From Rickettsia endosymbiont of Gonocerus acuteangulatus (GTDB lineage Bacteria > Pseudomonadota > Alphaproteobacteria > Rickettsiales > Rickettsiaceae): DNA of 64,000 nt. How positions within the stretch are numbered: the first letter of the stretch is position 1; each line of letters begins with the position of its first letter. The translations under genes and the position numbers were made by a program. Of this stretch, positions 22,160 to 34,040 are shown in pieces. A model generated the notes under the pieces. The model worked only from the letters and a program-made list of their open reading frames with translations. It was not told the DNA's origin and ran no database searches. Where the stretch lies: assembly GCF_964026435.1 (NCBI RefSeq), contig NZ_OZ032147.1, forward strand, positions 558,001 to 622,000, in the 5' to 3' direction.

Positions 22160-22282
22160 TATATTTAATGTAAGTCGTGATACTATAAATGGAAAAAATT
22201 AAAAGATAAGCAAGGTACTTTAGAAGCAGCAACTGGTTATCAGAAAGGACATAGTCATAAGATAAAAGATTCAGAATCTTTT

Positions 22283-22407
22283 CAAAACTTACGCTATGTT
22301 ATAGCAAATATGCTAAAAACTCTTATTACACAGCAATGTTTTATAGTGAAGCACTTCATAATATCCCTTAATTCATGGGCATTATATCAAACATAGCGTA
22401 AGTTTTG
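22283..22407. mobile_element. MITE copy 2
   Basis: 125 bp with the shared ends. Its left flank is IS630 element B2 and its right flank is the interior of an IS30 transposase gene, so it joins two unrelated truncated elements. No simple target duplication is visible. Confidence 0.85.
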
Positions 22408-22814
22408 TAGCTATATAACTTTAATTTAGCTGCTACTGCAGAAGTGTAAACAAATCTATATATACTTTCTGTACTGATACACAAAGCTGTATTTTTGTCT
22501 AGTTTTAACTTTCCGGCTATAGCATCCGGCGACCATTTCTTGCGAATCATAACATTTTTAATATAATCTAACAACATAGGGTTCTTTTCTATTTTTAATA
22601 ACTCTTGCTGATACATCCTGTTTTCATATTTTTCCTGAGCAACACAAGGCATATACTTATCTTTTACCTTATTTCTTTTTAGCTCCATACTAATAGTGCT
22701 TTTAGACCTCGTAAGATGTTGTGCTATCTTATTAATACTGACTCCTAGGTCATACATTCTTTTTATCTCATATCTCTCTTCTCGAGATAAGTGTCTATAT
22801 TTTCTGTTCATCAT
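22408..22814 (-). pseudogene. IS30-family transposase, N-terminal part
   Basis: MMNRKYRHLSREERYEIKRMYDLG is the IS30 N-terminal helix-turn-helix (second HTH ISMELKRNKV). The frame is open through KKWSPDAIAGKL and ESIYRFVY until the MITE replaces the C-terminus, so the catalytic DDE domain is lost. An N-terminal duplicate follows at 22876. Confidence 0.85.
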
Positions 22815-22852
22815 TACCTATTTAAAATCTTATTATTTTAAATAGGTTCTGT
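22815..22852. terminator. Strong hairpin at the IS30 end
   Basis: ACCTATTTAAAAT and ATTTTAAATAGGT are perfect 13-bp inverted arms with a 6-base loop (CTTATT). The same hairpin is repeated in the duplicate at about 23152-23184. It lies just upstream of the IS30 start and may block read-through transcription into the element. Confidence 0.5.
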
Positions 22853-22875
22853 TCTACTTACTTATAGTATTTTCA

Positions 22876-23212
22876 CTTGCGAATCATAGCATTTTTAATA
22901 TAATCTAACAACATAGGGTTCTTTTCTATTTTTAATAACTCTTGCTGATACATCCTGTTTTCATATTTTTCCTGAGCAATACAAGGCATATACTTATCTT
23001 TTACCTTATTTCTTTTTAGCTCCATACTAATAGTGCTTTTAGACCTCGTAAGATGTTGTGCTATCTTATTAATACTGACTCCTAGGTCATACATTCTTTT
23101 TATCTCATATCTCTCTTCTCGAGATAAGTGTCTATATTTTCTGTTCATCATTACCTATTTAAAATCTTATTATTTTAAATAGGTTCTGTTCTACTTACTT
23201 ATAGTATTTTCA
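22876..23212 (-). pseudogene. IS30-family transposase fragment (tandem duplicate)
   Basis: A 337-bp direct repeat of 22539-22875 with only a few base changes, carrying the first 92 codons of the IS30 transposase plus its upstream region. Inserted in, or joined to, the 3' part of the traA relaxase-helicase gene at 23212. Confidence 0.85.
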
Positions 23213-26200
23213 AAATTAATGCAGGATAATATTGTTTGCTATTACTGTCCCACATCATATTGGTTCTAAGATCATTATTTAGTTGATATCCTGTTAATAT
23301 TTTTTTAATTCCACGATGTTCTAATAAATATTTTTTTGCTATATTATTTGGCGTCATATAAATTATAGAATCTGATTTTTCATATAATTCTTCAGCTCTC
23401 TTTATCTTAGATATTTCAGCATATTTCGCTTGTTGATCTTGATTCTTAACTTTTTGGTCAAATTGCTCTTTTATCTTATCTTCTAATAACTTGCTATTGT
23501 TTGACACACCAACCATATCTTGTAAATATTTCTTAGCTTCTACAAAATCACAATTTTTTTCTCTTTGTACTAAGGTAAATAAATCTCCTCCCTCTCCTTT
23601 ACTAAAATCATACCATCTGCCAGCTTTACTGCCACCTATCCTCATCACTATTTTGCCATCTTTCTCCCAGCGTAACACTTGACTATTTGATAAATGCTTG
23701 TTTGGACTGCCTAGCAAATTTCTACCTATTTCTTCCGCTTTAAATGATAATCGTTGCTTTAATTCTACTGCTTTTTGTTTATTAATAGCATTATAATCTA
23801 TTTTATTCTTTGCCATAATATCCTCTTGTAACTTAACACTTATTGTTGTATCTTGTTTATTACAATTCGTAAGGTTATAAGAAGAGCTTTTCCGATCTTC
23901 TTGGGCTTTATGGCTTGTGGCAAGATTTGTGCTAGTGCTTCTTAGGATTTCTGCTACTTTAGCAGGTGGCTCTAACTTCACTCTTAAGTGGTAATAATTA
24001 TCATTACTGTGTAATCTATCATTAATATCTTCTACTACCCCTTTAAACCAATTACCTACTTTATCTATAATATTAGGACTCTTATTTTTTTGATCTTGAA
24101 TCGCTACCAATTCTTCTAAAGTTTTAAAATTAATGCTAGATAGCCTATTATCTATTTTACTAAGTTGCGATATTAAACTGGCCATATTCCTGGTAGCCTT
24201 CCTATTATAATAAAATTTTACTTCTTCTATGTGCCTTGTCATGGCTACATAAGAATTTCTGCTATTTCCTGCTAGATTATGTAATACATAGACATCTTTA
24301 ATTGAGGCTCCTTGTGCTTTATACACTGTAGAAGCATAGCCATGTTTAAAGCTTACATCTTGAGGATTAAATTCTATTTCTTTCCTGCTATCTGTTTTAG
24401 CAACAAACTTATCGTTACTTACTGAAGTTATCGTTGCAAATTCACCATTTTCTATTTGTAGATCTTTATTAGTACTTTTAAACAAAATACGATCTCCTAC
24501 CATATAATCTTCATACTGCTGAGATGGTAGATAGCGTCTATACTCTTTACCAGTAAGCAAGCCTTTAGCTTTTAGTAACTCCCTGATCCCTTAATTAATA
24601 CTATCTACTTCAACATTACGCATGGTAATTATTAAACGCTCATTTAGAGCAAATTTGCTATTACTCCAATCATTAATTAATCTTGCCATTGATTCTTCTA
24701 ATGTATGATCAATATTTAAACCGTCATGCTGTGCAAGTAAACGCAGACCACCAGCAATATCTGATTTTGCAAAGCATGAAGCCATTTCTCTTGCCCATGC
24801 CTTGCTTTATCTTCTAATGTTACTTAATTCATATGAGCCAAATTTACTAGCCAATACTGTAAACATTCCTCCTCGTTCAACGGAAGTGAGTTGTCTCTCA
24901 TCTCCAGCCAGTATCAGATTACAATTATTACTCCTTGCTACTTTTAATAATTCTAAATAATCACTATTACCTACCATTCCTGCTTCATCTACTACTAGCG
25001 TAGTATCTCTTGGTAGATTAGCTTTACCATTATACAATTTAAATAAAAACCCTTTGACTGTATGACATTGCCGGTAGCCTTTACTTTTAAGCTCCGATGC
25101 TGCTTTATGAGTAGGAGCGAGTCCTATGACATTTTGCCCATGATTGGTAGCAATTTTATAAGCTTCAGCAAGTACTTGCGACTTACCGGTGCCGGCTCTA
25201 CCTTGCAAGATCCTAATCCCTTGACTATTAATTAAAATATGCTGCAGACTTGCTCTTTGTGCTTCATTAACACTTGCAAGATTATCGATAGCACTCTTAA
25301 GCTTAATAACGTTATTAAAATGAATCTGGCTATTTACCTTATCTGCTATTCTTAGTATCCTTAATTCTTCATCCCGTATATCTATAGTAGTATAGTATTT
25401 AGTATCCGTGCCATCTTCATTATATAGTTTTACCAGCCTATCTGAATTTAATATTTCCCTTATTAGTTTTTGCTTTGCTGCTTCTTCTTTAATCTCTTTT
25501 ACTGCTTTTTCTATATCCAATTTAGTAAAAATAGCTTGATGACGAATAATACGATTTAATACTCCATCTGCTCCTTTGATAATTTCAAGATGGGCTAACT
25601 TACATATTTTATTTTGCTCTGCTATTTCATTGATAATACTTCTCATTCTAGTAGGGCCCACATGCTGCTCAGGACTAAAACTTATTGGATCTACTCTGAT
25701 TTCTAAACCTAACTTAGCAAAATATTTATTGATTACTTCTTTAGCTCTCTCATGAATTATCTGATCTTCTGGGATAATAAATGCTTTACCCTTAACTTTG
25801 GCAAATTTAGGATTTAAATCTACTGCCTTAGCTCCTAATGCTTTACCGTTTTCTGTAAATCTTCTGGTGGTAACAAGCAGATGGGCATGCCAATTCTTCT
25901 CGTACGTCTGTGGCTTATGAATATCAACCTGAACTCCTAGGCCATTTCTTACCCACCCCATCTCTTCGATGATTTCATGAGTAATGGCTATTCTATCCTC
26001 TAAATCCAATTCCTTATCATCAGGTAGTGCTATAACTACATCTTTTAATAATTGACTATTTTTTCTTTTCTCACTCCTTTCCACTTCATTCATCAAGATA
26101 CTTGGATTTTTGAATTTCTGATCTACGTGGCTAGGTAATAATACTGCATGGTAAACATTATCGCCTTTTTTGCTAAAATTATAAGTAACGTTAGTTCTTT

Positions 26201-26300
26201 CATCTTTAATAATCATCCTGGCATTATAGGCAGCTTTACAGCAGCTATTTCCTCCTGAACTCCTACTTACTATTTCTATTCTTGCAAACTGTATCGCCAT
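23213..26300 (-). pseudogene. traA: TraA (Ti-type) relaxase-helicase-primase, broken
   Basis: Starts at 26300 (MAIQFARIEIVSRS). Residues 1-230 are a MobA/MobL relaxase, with metal-binding His in NWHAHLLVTTRRF. Residues about 340-497 are RecD-like helicase (Walker A LQGRAGTGKSQVLA, Walker B TLVVDEAGMVG, AGDERQL). Frame lost near 24807; a short middle piece (24591-24785) ends in a stop; the third piece (24560 down) carries the helicase C-terminus (KHGYASTVYKAQGAS) and a primase/Toprim-related domain (GRWYDFSKGEGGD). The 3' end is cut by IS30. It would nick at oriT and unwind the transferred strand. No longer functional as a whole. Confidence 0.88.
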
Positions 26301-26748
26301 GGTTCGTGAATCTCGATCTTATTCAATCCATCGTTGACATTACCATGCAATCTTAAAATCATCCACTGAAACCAGAACCACTTGAACCAGCAAGCAAAAA
26401 TAAACCGTAAGGTTTATATATTGCGTGGTGCTTTGTTTTATCAAACAAAGACCAACCTCTCTATCTGCTAATTGTCAACGTAGTTTGATTAATAGCAAGC
26501 ATCTTTGCTTATTTCTGTTGATCTTAGTTTGCTGGTTCAGTTAGAGGTATGGGGGGATTATCTTGATTTTGCATGGCTGGTTATTTTCTTGCTATGCTAG
26601 ACTCTGCACGTTTGAAGTTGTATACAGCACTAACCTGTTTGAGAAAAAAAATTTGTAGAATTCCTTAACACTGATAATTATGGAGTTGACTTCCATAATT
26701 TATTGATGATTCATGATGATTATAACAATCAAAAATAAAACTATCTCT
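26301..26748. other. Candidate origin of transfer (oriT) between divergent traA and traD
   Basis: No gene for about 450 bases. Three perfect or near-perfect hairpins: ATAAACC-GTAA-GGTTTAT (26400-26417), CTTTGTTT-TATC-AAACAAAG (26431-26450), and AAGCA...TGCTT near 26489-26502. They sit inside a wider pair TGAACCAGCAA (26383-26393) and TTGCTGGTTCA (26530-26540), an exact 11-bp inverted repeat. Position directly upstream of the relaxase gene and this density of inverted repeats are typical of oriT. The nick site is not identified. Confidence 0.55.
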
Positions 26749-27023
26749 ATGGAGAATGTCATAAAACGTAGATTAAAATTAGAACAAAAAAAGCTAAAAT
26801 TATTACTGAAGAAGCAAGACTTAAAATTCAAGCAAGGAAAGCTCGCACCCGTCATTTAATTGAAATCGGTGGCTTAGTTGTTAAAGCTAAACTTGATGAT
26901 TTACCCACTAACAGTTTACTAGGAGCTTTTGTTTCTTTAAAAGAAAAATTAATACAAAATCCTAATATCCAAGATCAGTGGACTAGAATCGGCAAAAACA
27001 TTTTTGATCACCTTAAGGATTAA
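26749..27023 (+). pseudogene. traD: TraD (Ti-type) conjugal transfer protein, frameshifted
   Basis: Reads MENVIKRRLKLEQKK in the first frame and then, after an apparent one-base loss in the A-run near 26785, KIITEEARLKIQARKARTRHLIEIGG and VKAKLDDLPTNSLLGAF to a stop at 27021-27023. Small Ti-type TraD proteins of this kind are accessory mobilisation proteins encoded divergently from traA in RAGE elements. Without the missing base translation stops after 36 codons. Confidence 0.75.
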
Positions 27024-27303
27024 GAGACGCAACTATACTAAAATTATTGTTTTTTGAATCTTTTACAATGATTGTAATTATTATACCTTTTTCAGCTATA
27101 TCTGCATTTTTGCGGAAGTCCTGACTGTGTACAAAAAAGGTATTATTACTAACTTTCATTATTAGATTTGAAAGTATTGGCACTATTATTATTTAGTACT
27201 ACCTTAAACTTAAACTCTTTACTATAATTTTGTAGTTTATTGATTTTTTCCTTCTATATCCATTTTTTAAAATATGAAATAGTTTTTTTAGTAGATTACG
27301 CCT
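27024..27303. other. Gene-free gap
   Basis: About 280 AT-rich bases between traD and the exporter gene. I see no convincing ORF or strong hairpin. Confidence 0.4.
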
Positions 27304-28960
27304 TTAAATTTCTTGGAAATCCCATAGTTTTTTATATAAGCTTTTTTGATTTTGGATTAATGTGTTGTGTGTTCCTTCCTCAATAATTTTACCTTTATCT
27401 AAAACAATAATTCTATCCATATGTTTTAGAGTAGAGAGACGATGTGCAATAGCAATAACAGTCTTTTTATGATCTGCAATTAAAACACTAAGGCTTCTTT
27501 GAATCATTTTTTCTATTTGACCATCAAGTGATGAAGTTGCTTCATCAAGAATAAGGATAGGAGAGTTTTTTAGAATAGCTCTTGCAATTGCAATTCTTTG
27601 TCTTTGTCCCCCTGATAATTTTATACCTCTTTCTCCAACACAAGTATTGTATTGATTAGGTAGATTTATAATAAACTCATGTATAAAAGCTTTCTTACTG
27701 GCTTTAATCACTTCTTCATCTGAAGCATCTGGTTTGCCATATTTTATATTTTCCATAAGAGTTCTATTAAATAACAGAATATCTTGAGGAATGACTGCAA
27801 TATTTTCTCTCAATGAATCTTGTGTCACATTATCAATATTTTGGTTATCAATAAGAATTTGTCCTTTAGTACTTTTAAAATACTTCAATAAAAGATTTAT
27901 TAAAGAAGATTTTCCAACACCTGACTTGCCAACTAATCCTACTTTTTCACCTGCCTTTATAACCAAGTTAAGATCACTAAAAATAGCATCAGTTTTATCA
28001 TAACCAAAACTAATATTTTTAAATTCTATTTTTGGTTCTTTAATTATAAATTGTTGTACATTTTTTCTATCTAAATTCTGTTGTGGCACATATAAAACGG
28101 TAAGAGCACTTTTTAGCTCACCTACTACATGTGTAAAATCCTGTAAAGAGATTGTTGTATGCCAAATATCTTCTATCATAATTAAGGAAATACCAAATAC
28201 AAAAGCAAAGTCTCCAATAGAAATTAATTCATGCATTCTTAAATGAATCATGTAAAATAAGATAAATGCAAACATAATAAAGTAGAGAATCCCACTAATG
28301 ATTTGAATAACAAAATTATGTTTATAAACTTGAATTTGCTTTGGAATAAAATCATTAAATAATTTGTTATCTAATGCTTGCATCTCTCTTTTTTTTGCAG
28401 AAAATAATATAATAGAAAAGATATTAGTAATTTTATCTGCAATTTGTCCAATTAAATTATGTCTACTTTCTGTTTCTTCAAAAGATAATTGGTTTAGTTT
28501 TATTGAAAGTTTATACATGACAGAAACATATATAGCACTCCAAATAAAGATAAATAATCCTAGATTAGGATGTACCATAAAAAGTACAAAAAAATTAATA
28601 ATTATTGTTAAGATTTTTGCTAGTAATCCATGATGAATTTCAGCAAACAAACGATCATGACAATCTAAAATGCTTTTTATTTTACTGCTAATAACTCCAG
28701 AAAAATTATCTTGAAAAAAAGAGTAAGAATGGTGTTGAATATAATCATAAGTTTTTAGAAAAATTGATCTTCTAACATAAGGTATCGTTTTCCATTCTAT
28801 TATATCACTTATTCTCCATATAATTGTTAAAGATAATTGTGTTGTAAGAAAAAGGAAGATAGGAAAAATTGTTAGCAACGGAAGTAAAATGATACAGAGC
28901 AACGGATAAAAATTGATACAGTATTAAAGTAATATCTTCTGAATAAGGAGGTAATGAATA

Positions 28961-30786
<1,826 letters not shown>

Positions 30787-31105
30787 ATATCAGATAATTT
30801 TTTTATGATACTGTATCAATTTTCAGCCGTTGCATATTAAAAATCTGTATCATTTTTCGACCGCTGTTGACAAAATGATATCATGGTAGGCTAGATTATC
30901 ACTAATTGACATGTTATCTAAAAATAATTTTATAGAATAGTTATATGCAAAAGGATGAAAACTGCTTACAATAGTAGCAGAAAACATCAACATATAAAAC
31001 CATTGAAATGGTTTTATATGTTGCCAGAAAAATAAAAGAATAAACTTATTACTATTAAGATACATGAAAGTATATTATATTATTAATATTTAAAAACTAA
31101 ATAAA

Positions 31106-31900
31106 ATGTTCATTTTGTGCAAATATTATCACTTAATTATTATATTATTTATATTGAGTAGTTGTACAGCAATAAAAAAGACTGTTCCATTATCTAGCTC
31201 CAGTAGTAAGATAATATATATAATGAGCCCAATACAATTGAGATTTGATGAACAGATCAAAACGCAGGTAATAGTAATTATTGATGTATTCCGTGCTTTT
31301 ACTACAGCTGCTTATGTACTAGATCATAATCCAGTGACATATATATTAGCAAGTGATAGTGCTGTTGTTTCTCGTTTGATATCAAATTTTAATAATCCTG
31401 TATTAATTGGAAAAGCAGAAAAAGGAGCAAATCTTACTTATGATGTTCCAAATTCGCCAACAAGAGTTCAAGATATTACTATAATTGGTAAAAATGTATT
31501 ACATAGAACAGCAGCAGGAGCTAGTGGAATCTTGTTAGCCAAAGAAGCAAACATAGTACTTGCTGCAGGTTTTATAAATGCAAGTGCTACTGCTGAATAT
31601 ATTAAAACACTCCCAAATACAGAAATTATAATAATTCCTATGGGACATGAGGGAAATACACCTTCCCTAGAATACAATATTTGTGCTGAATATATTAAGG
31701 CCTTAATTCATGGGAAGGAGTTAGAATTAATCAAATTTTTACCTATTCTTCTAGAAGGTTCAGGAAAATACTTTTTTTCCCAAGACCAATGGCAATATCC
31801 AAAAGAAGATTTTTTTCGCTGCCTTGAAGTAGACCGATTTGATTTTATAATGAAGGCAACTATTATGAATGATTATGCAATCTTAACTCGTGGTAATTAA
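31106..31900 (+). CDS. ComB-like 2-phosphosulfolactate phosphatase family protein, predicted lipoprotein
   Basis: 264 aa. The N-terminus has a lipoprotein signal (hydrophobic stretch, lipobox LSSC, Cys20). Then the ComB-family core: VIVIIDVFRAFTTAAYVLD, LIGKAEKGANLTYDVPNSP, VLHRTAAGASGILLAKEA, and EGNTPSLEYNICAEYI (family motif near SLEDxxCA). Classical ComB is a cytoplasmic Mg-dependent phosphatase of coenzyme M biosynthesis, a pathway a Rickettsia lacks, so the substrate here is unknown. The 3' end overlaps that of the convergent deacetylase gene by 18 bases. Divergent from the exporter. Confidence 0.75.
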   Translation: MFILCKYYHLIIILFILSSCTAIKKTVPLSSSSSKIIYIMSPIQLRFDEQIKTQVIVIIDVFRAFTTAAYVLDHNPVTYILASDSAVVSRLISNFNNPVLIGKAEKGANLTYDVPNSPTRVQDITIIGKNVLHRTAAGASGILLAKEANIVLAAGFINASATAEYIKTLPNTEIIIIPMGHEGNTPSLEYNICAEYIKALIHGKELELIKFLPILLEGSGKYFFSQDQWQYPKEDFFRCLEVDRFDFIMKATIMNDYAILTRGN

Positions 31901-32587
31901 TGACTTTAAAGATAAAGTTTTTGGTACTATCTCTAATAATTCAGTAATAAAATTTCTTATTCCATAGCCTTCCCATCGTAGTTTATTAATGGTATATTTA
32001 GTCATATTTTGCCATTCTTTCCGACTTACTGATTTTTTGATATCATACATGTAAGCAAAACAAGGGGTGTTTATAGTAAAATGCATAGGATGGATCACAA
32101 TAACTTTAATTAATTGATCTAAAATAGTATTCCTTAACTCTTTATCTATTTGCATAGGATGATTACGCCATAAATATCCACCATCTTCTAAAAAAATAGG
32201 AACTTCAAGTAAACCAAATCTATCTTTAAAAGGAGTAATGACTTCTAGATCTGTACATACATTTGATGAAATTAACATACCAGCTTCAAACATAAGTTGC
32301 TTAGATAAATTACATGTAGCAAATCTATGACAACGAAAAGCTGCTAAATTATGTGGTAAATTCATAACATATTTTACTACTTCTGAAAATGTAGTTCCAT
32401 GTGATGAATTTGAATTAAAATATGGATGGAGTCCTACTTCAATTTTATTTAGCATAGATTCTACTATGGATGAATTATGAGTACTAAAAATAGTAGGAAC
32501 AATCTTTCTATCTTCTAAAAAAGCTAAGGTTTCCTCTATAGCATATTCACATGCCCAATCAAGATCAACAGTTACTATAACACTCAT
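31883..32587 (-). CDS. NodB/WbmS-like polysaccharide deacetylase family protein
   Basis: 234 aa from the ATG at 32587, which overlaps the stop of the radical SAM gene (TTATGAG). An upstream in-frame ATG at 32593 is less likely. Motif 1 is VTVDLDWACEY (paired Asp, as in TFDDG of NodB); metal His in VGLHPYFNSNSSHG; AFRCHRFATCN corresponds to the arginine motif; later VIHPMHFTINT. It resembles the WbmS-type deacetylases found in polysaccharide clusters. Expected to remove an N- or O-acetyl group from a sugar. Last gene of the coupled operon. Confidence 0.72.
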   Translation of the reverse strand: MSVIVTVDLDWACEYAIEETLAFLEDRKIVPTIFSTHNSSIVESMLNKIEVGLHPYFNSNSSHGTTFSEVVKYVMNLPHNLAAFRCHRFATCNLSKQLMFEAGMLISSNVCTDLEVITPFKDRFGLLEVPIFLEDGGYLWRNHPMQIDKELRNTILDQLIKVIVIHPMHFTINTPCFAYMYDIKKSVSRKEWQNMTKYTINKLRWEGYGIRNFITELLEIVPKTLSLKSLITTS

Positions 32588-32751
32588 AAGCATATCTCAT
32601 GAAACTTATGGAAACGTTCTTTGTTAATATCATGTTTTGTAAATAATTCTGACATTGAATTATATGAGCGCAAGTCTTCAGTACGTTTACTAGTTGACCA
32701 TGTATCATCATCTCTCATATATTGGGCGTTACCATAAGATAAGATATTAAA

Positions 32752-33272
32752 TCTCTTTTGGGTATATTCCCCGCCGCTTGCGGCGTAATATGGCGGAATG
32801 AGCAAATATATACATAAAAGTCATAATGTTACGGTACTGCTACATGGTATTTCCAGCAAAATATCGCCGAGCAGTGTTTGACGTATCAGTTGATCAAGTA
32901 TTACGAGAAATATGTTTAGAGATAGAAAAGAGATATCAAATAAAATTTTTAGAAATAGGGGTTGATGAAGATCATGTCCATTTTTTGGTACAATCTGTAC
33001 CAACCTATAGCGTAACAAAAATAGTAACAACAATTAAAAGTGTTACAGCTCGTCAAATATTTAGACAGTGTCCACAGGTAAAGAAACAATTATGGGGTGG
33101 AGAATTTTGGACTGATGGATATTTTACGAGTACGGTAGGTAAGCATGGAAATGAGAATATGATAGGAAAATACGTAAAAAACCAAGGCAAGGAATATCAG
33201 AAACTGCATGAGGATCATCAGCTAGCTTTCTTCTAAAATACCCCGCTGCTTGCGGCGGGGATTACTTTTATT
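32752..33272 (+). mobile_element. IS200/IS605-type element copy 1 (521 bp, defective)
   Basis: Begins TCTCTTTTGGG after TTAAA and ends ACTTTTATT; subterminal hairpins CGCCGC-TT-GCGGCG (left) and CCCCGC...GCGGGG (right), no target duplication, as in IS200. It is 5 bp shorter than the other three copies because of a deletion near 32840 that shifts the tnpA frame. Confidence 0.88.
32826..33236 (+). pseudogene. tnpA: IS200 transposase TnpA, frameshifted near the start
   Basis: The 5-bp loss just after MSKYIHKSHNVTVLL removes the native start from the frame. The rest, including the HUH motif DHVHFLVQ and the catalytic Tyr in IGKYVKNQGKEY, is intact and could only be made from a later start (MVFPAKYRR). 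Compare intact copies at 44226 and 48683. Confidence 0.85.
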
Positions 33273-34040
33273 ATCCTTAAAATGCAACCTTGTTTTTCTT
33301 CCTGATAAGGCTTTCATAGTATTATCTTTAAACTTTTTATACATTGTAGGTGATATTGCATGAATATTATCCTTTTCAGGATTATCATATGACATATACT
33401 GATAGAATTTCCAGCAGGATAAGTTACCCCCAACACTTTCTAAAGCATTAAGAATATCTTTTATTTGACTTGACAATACTAAATGATTTTTAGTACTAAT
33501 AACACTGTGAAACTTTAGTTCAATACCAGCTTTTGAAATTAAGCTACATTTATTCATTATATTTTTATAATACTCTTTATATCTACCAAAATTTCTCCCA
33601 ATTTCTGTTAAAAAGCTATCTTCAGTACTATCAATCGTAACAGCAACAATATCAACTACCCCTTTCATTTCATTAACAACATTTTCATCTAAATAAGTAC
33701 CATTCGTATAAAGTTCTATTCCTAAGTTTTTAACTGGATCATCTGAACGAAATGTTCGAATATGGCGAAGTAATTCGATACATTCTTTTGGTGGATGTTT
33801 ACCAAAAATAATTACTTCTCCACCTGATAATGTAAGACGACGAAATTTAAGTTTATGATATAAATGACTAACTAGTTCTTTCTTAGATTCTAGGTTAAGT
33901 TCTGCTCTAAGTTGGTGAGGTGCATCTTCAAGTACACAGTAACTACATCTTAAATTACAACGATTTGTTACCATCCAATAACCTTTATAATACGTATTAC
34001 TCATAAAATTCCTCCATATTTATTAAGCCATGAATTAATT

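Larger units (their letters stand above)
20882..22282 (+). pseudogene. IS630-family element B2, interrupted by the IS701/IS4-like element
   Basis: Left end TATAGCATAAGTCATTAAGG at 20882; transposase start MARAYAIELRLRVIKAVEAG from 20962, with an in-frame TGA; interruption at 21050-22159; then resumption with FNVSRDTIYKWKKLKDKQG and on to DSESF at 22282, where the MITE at 22283 cuts it off. The resumed part is identical in sequence to element B at 826 onwards. The catalytic domain is missing. Confidence 0.75.
32584..34004 (-). pseudogene. Radical SAM enzyme, interrupted by IS200
   Basis: Starts at 34004. The Cys motif is NRCNLRCSYC (CxxxCxxC, [4Fe-4S] ligands), then LTLSGGEVIIFG (SAM-binding GGE) and IELYTNGTYLD. 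Native sequence runs to HFKD (about residue 244); IS200 copy 1 follows; the gene resumes as FNILSYGNAQYMRDDDTWSTSKR and ends HEICL. Removing the element on paper joins HFKD to FNILSYGN in frame, giving about 299 aa. No SPASM or B12 domain is evident. I cannot name the reaction; in a sugar cluster an epimerase or dehydratase/deoxygenase role is plausible. 36 bases downstream of the glycosyltransferase-HAD gene. Confidence 0.8.

Noticed and set aside
32821-33033. Minus-strand ORFs opposite each IS200 tnpA (also 40711-40920 and 44257-44466; plus strand at 48886-49095)
   Set aside because: Perfect shadows of tnpA that appear in every copy of the element.
32584-34004. Viperin-like antiviral identity for the radical SAM protein
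   Set aside because: The Cys motif is NRCNLRCSYC and the downstream sequence lacks the viperin pattern; the neighbours are sugar genes, not nucleotide kinases.
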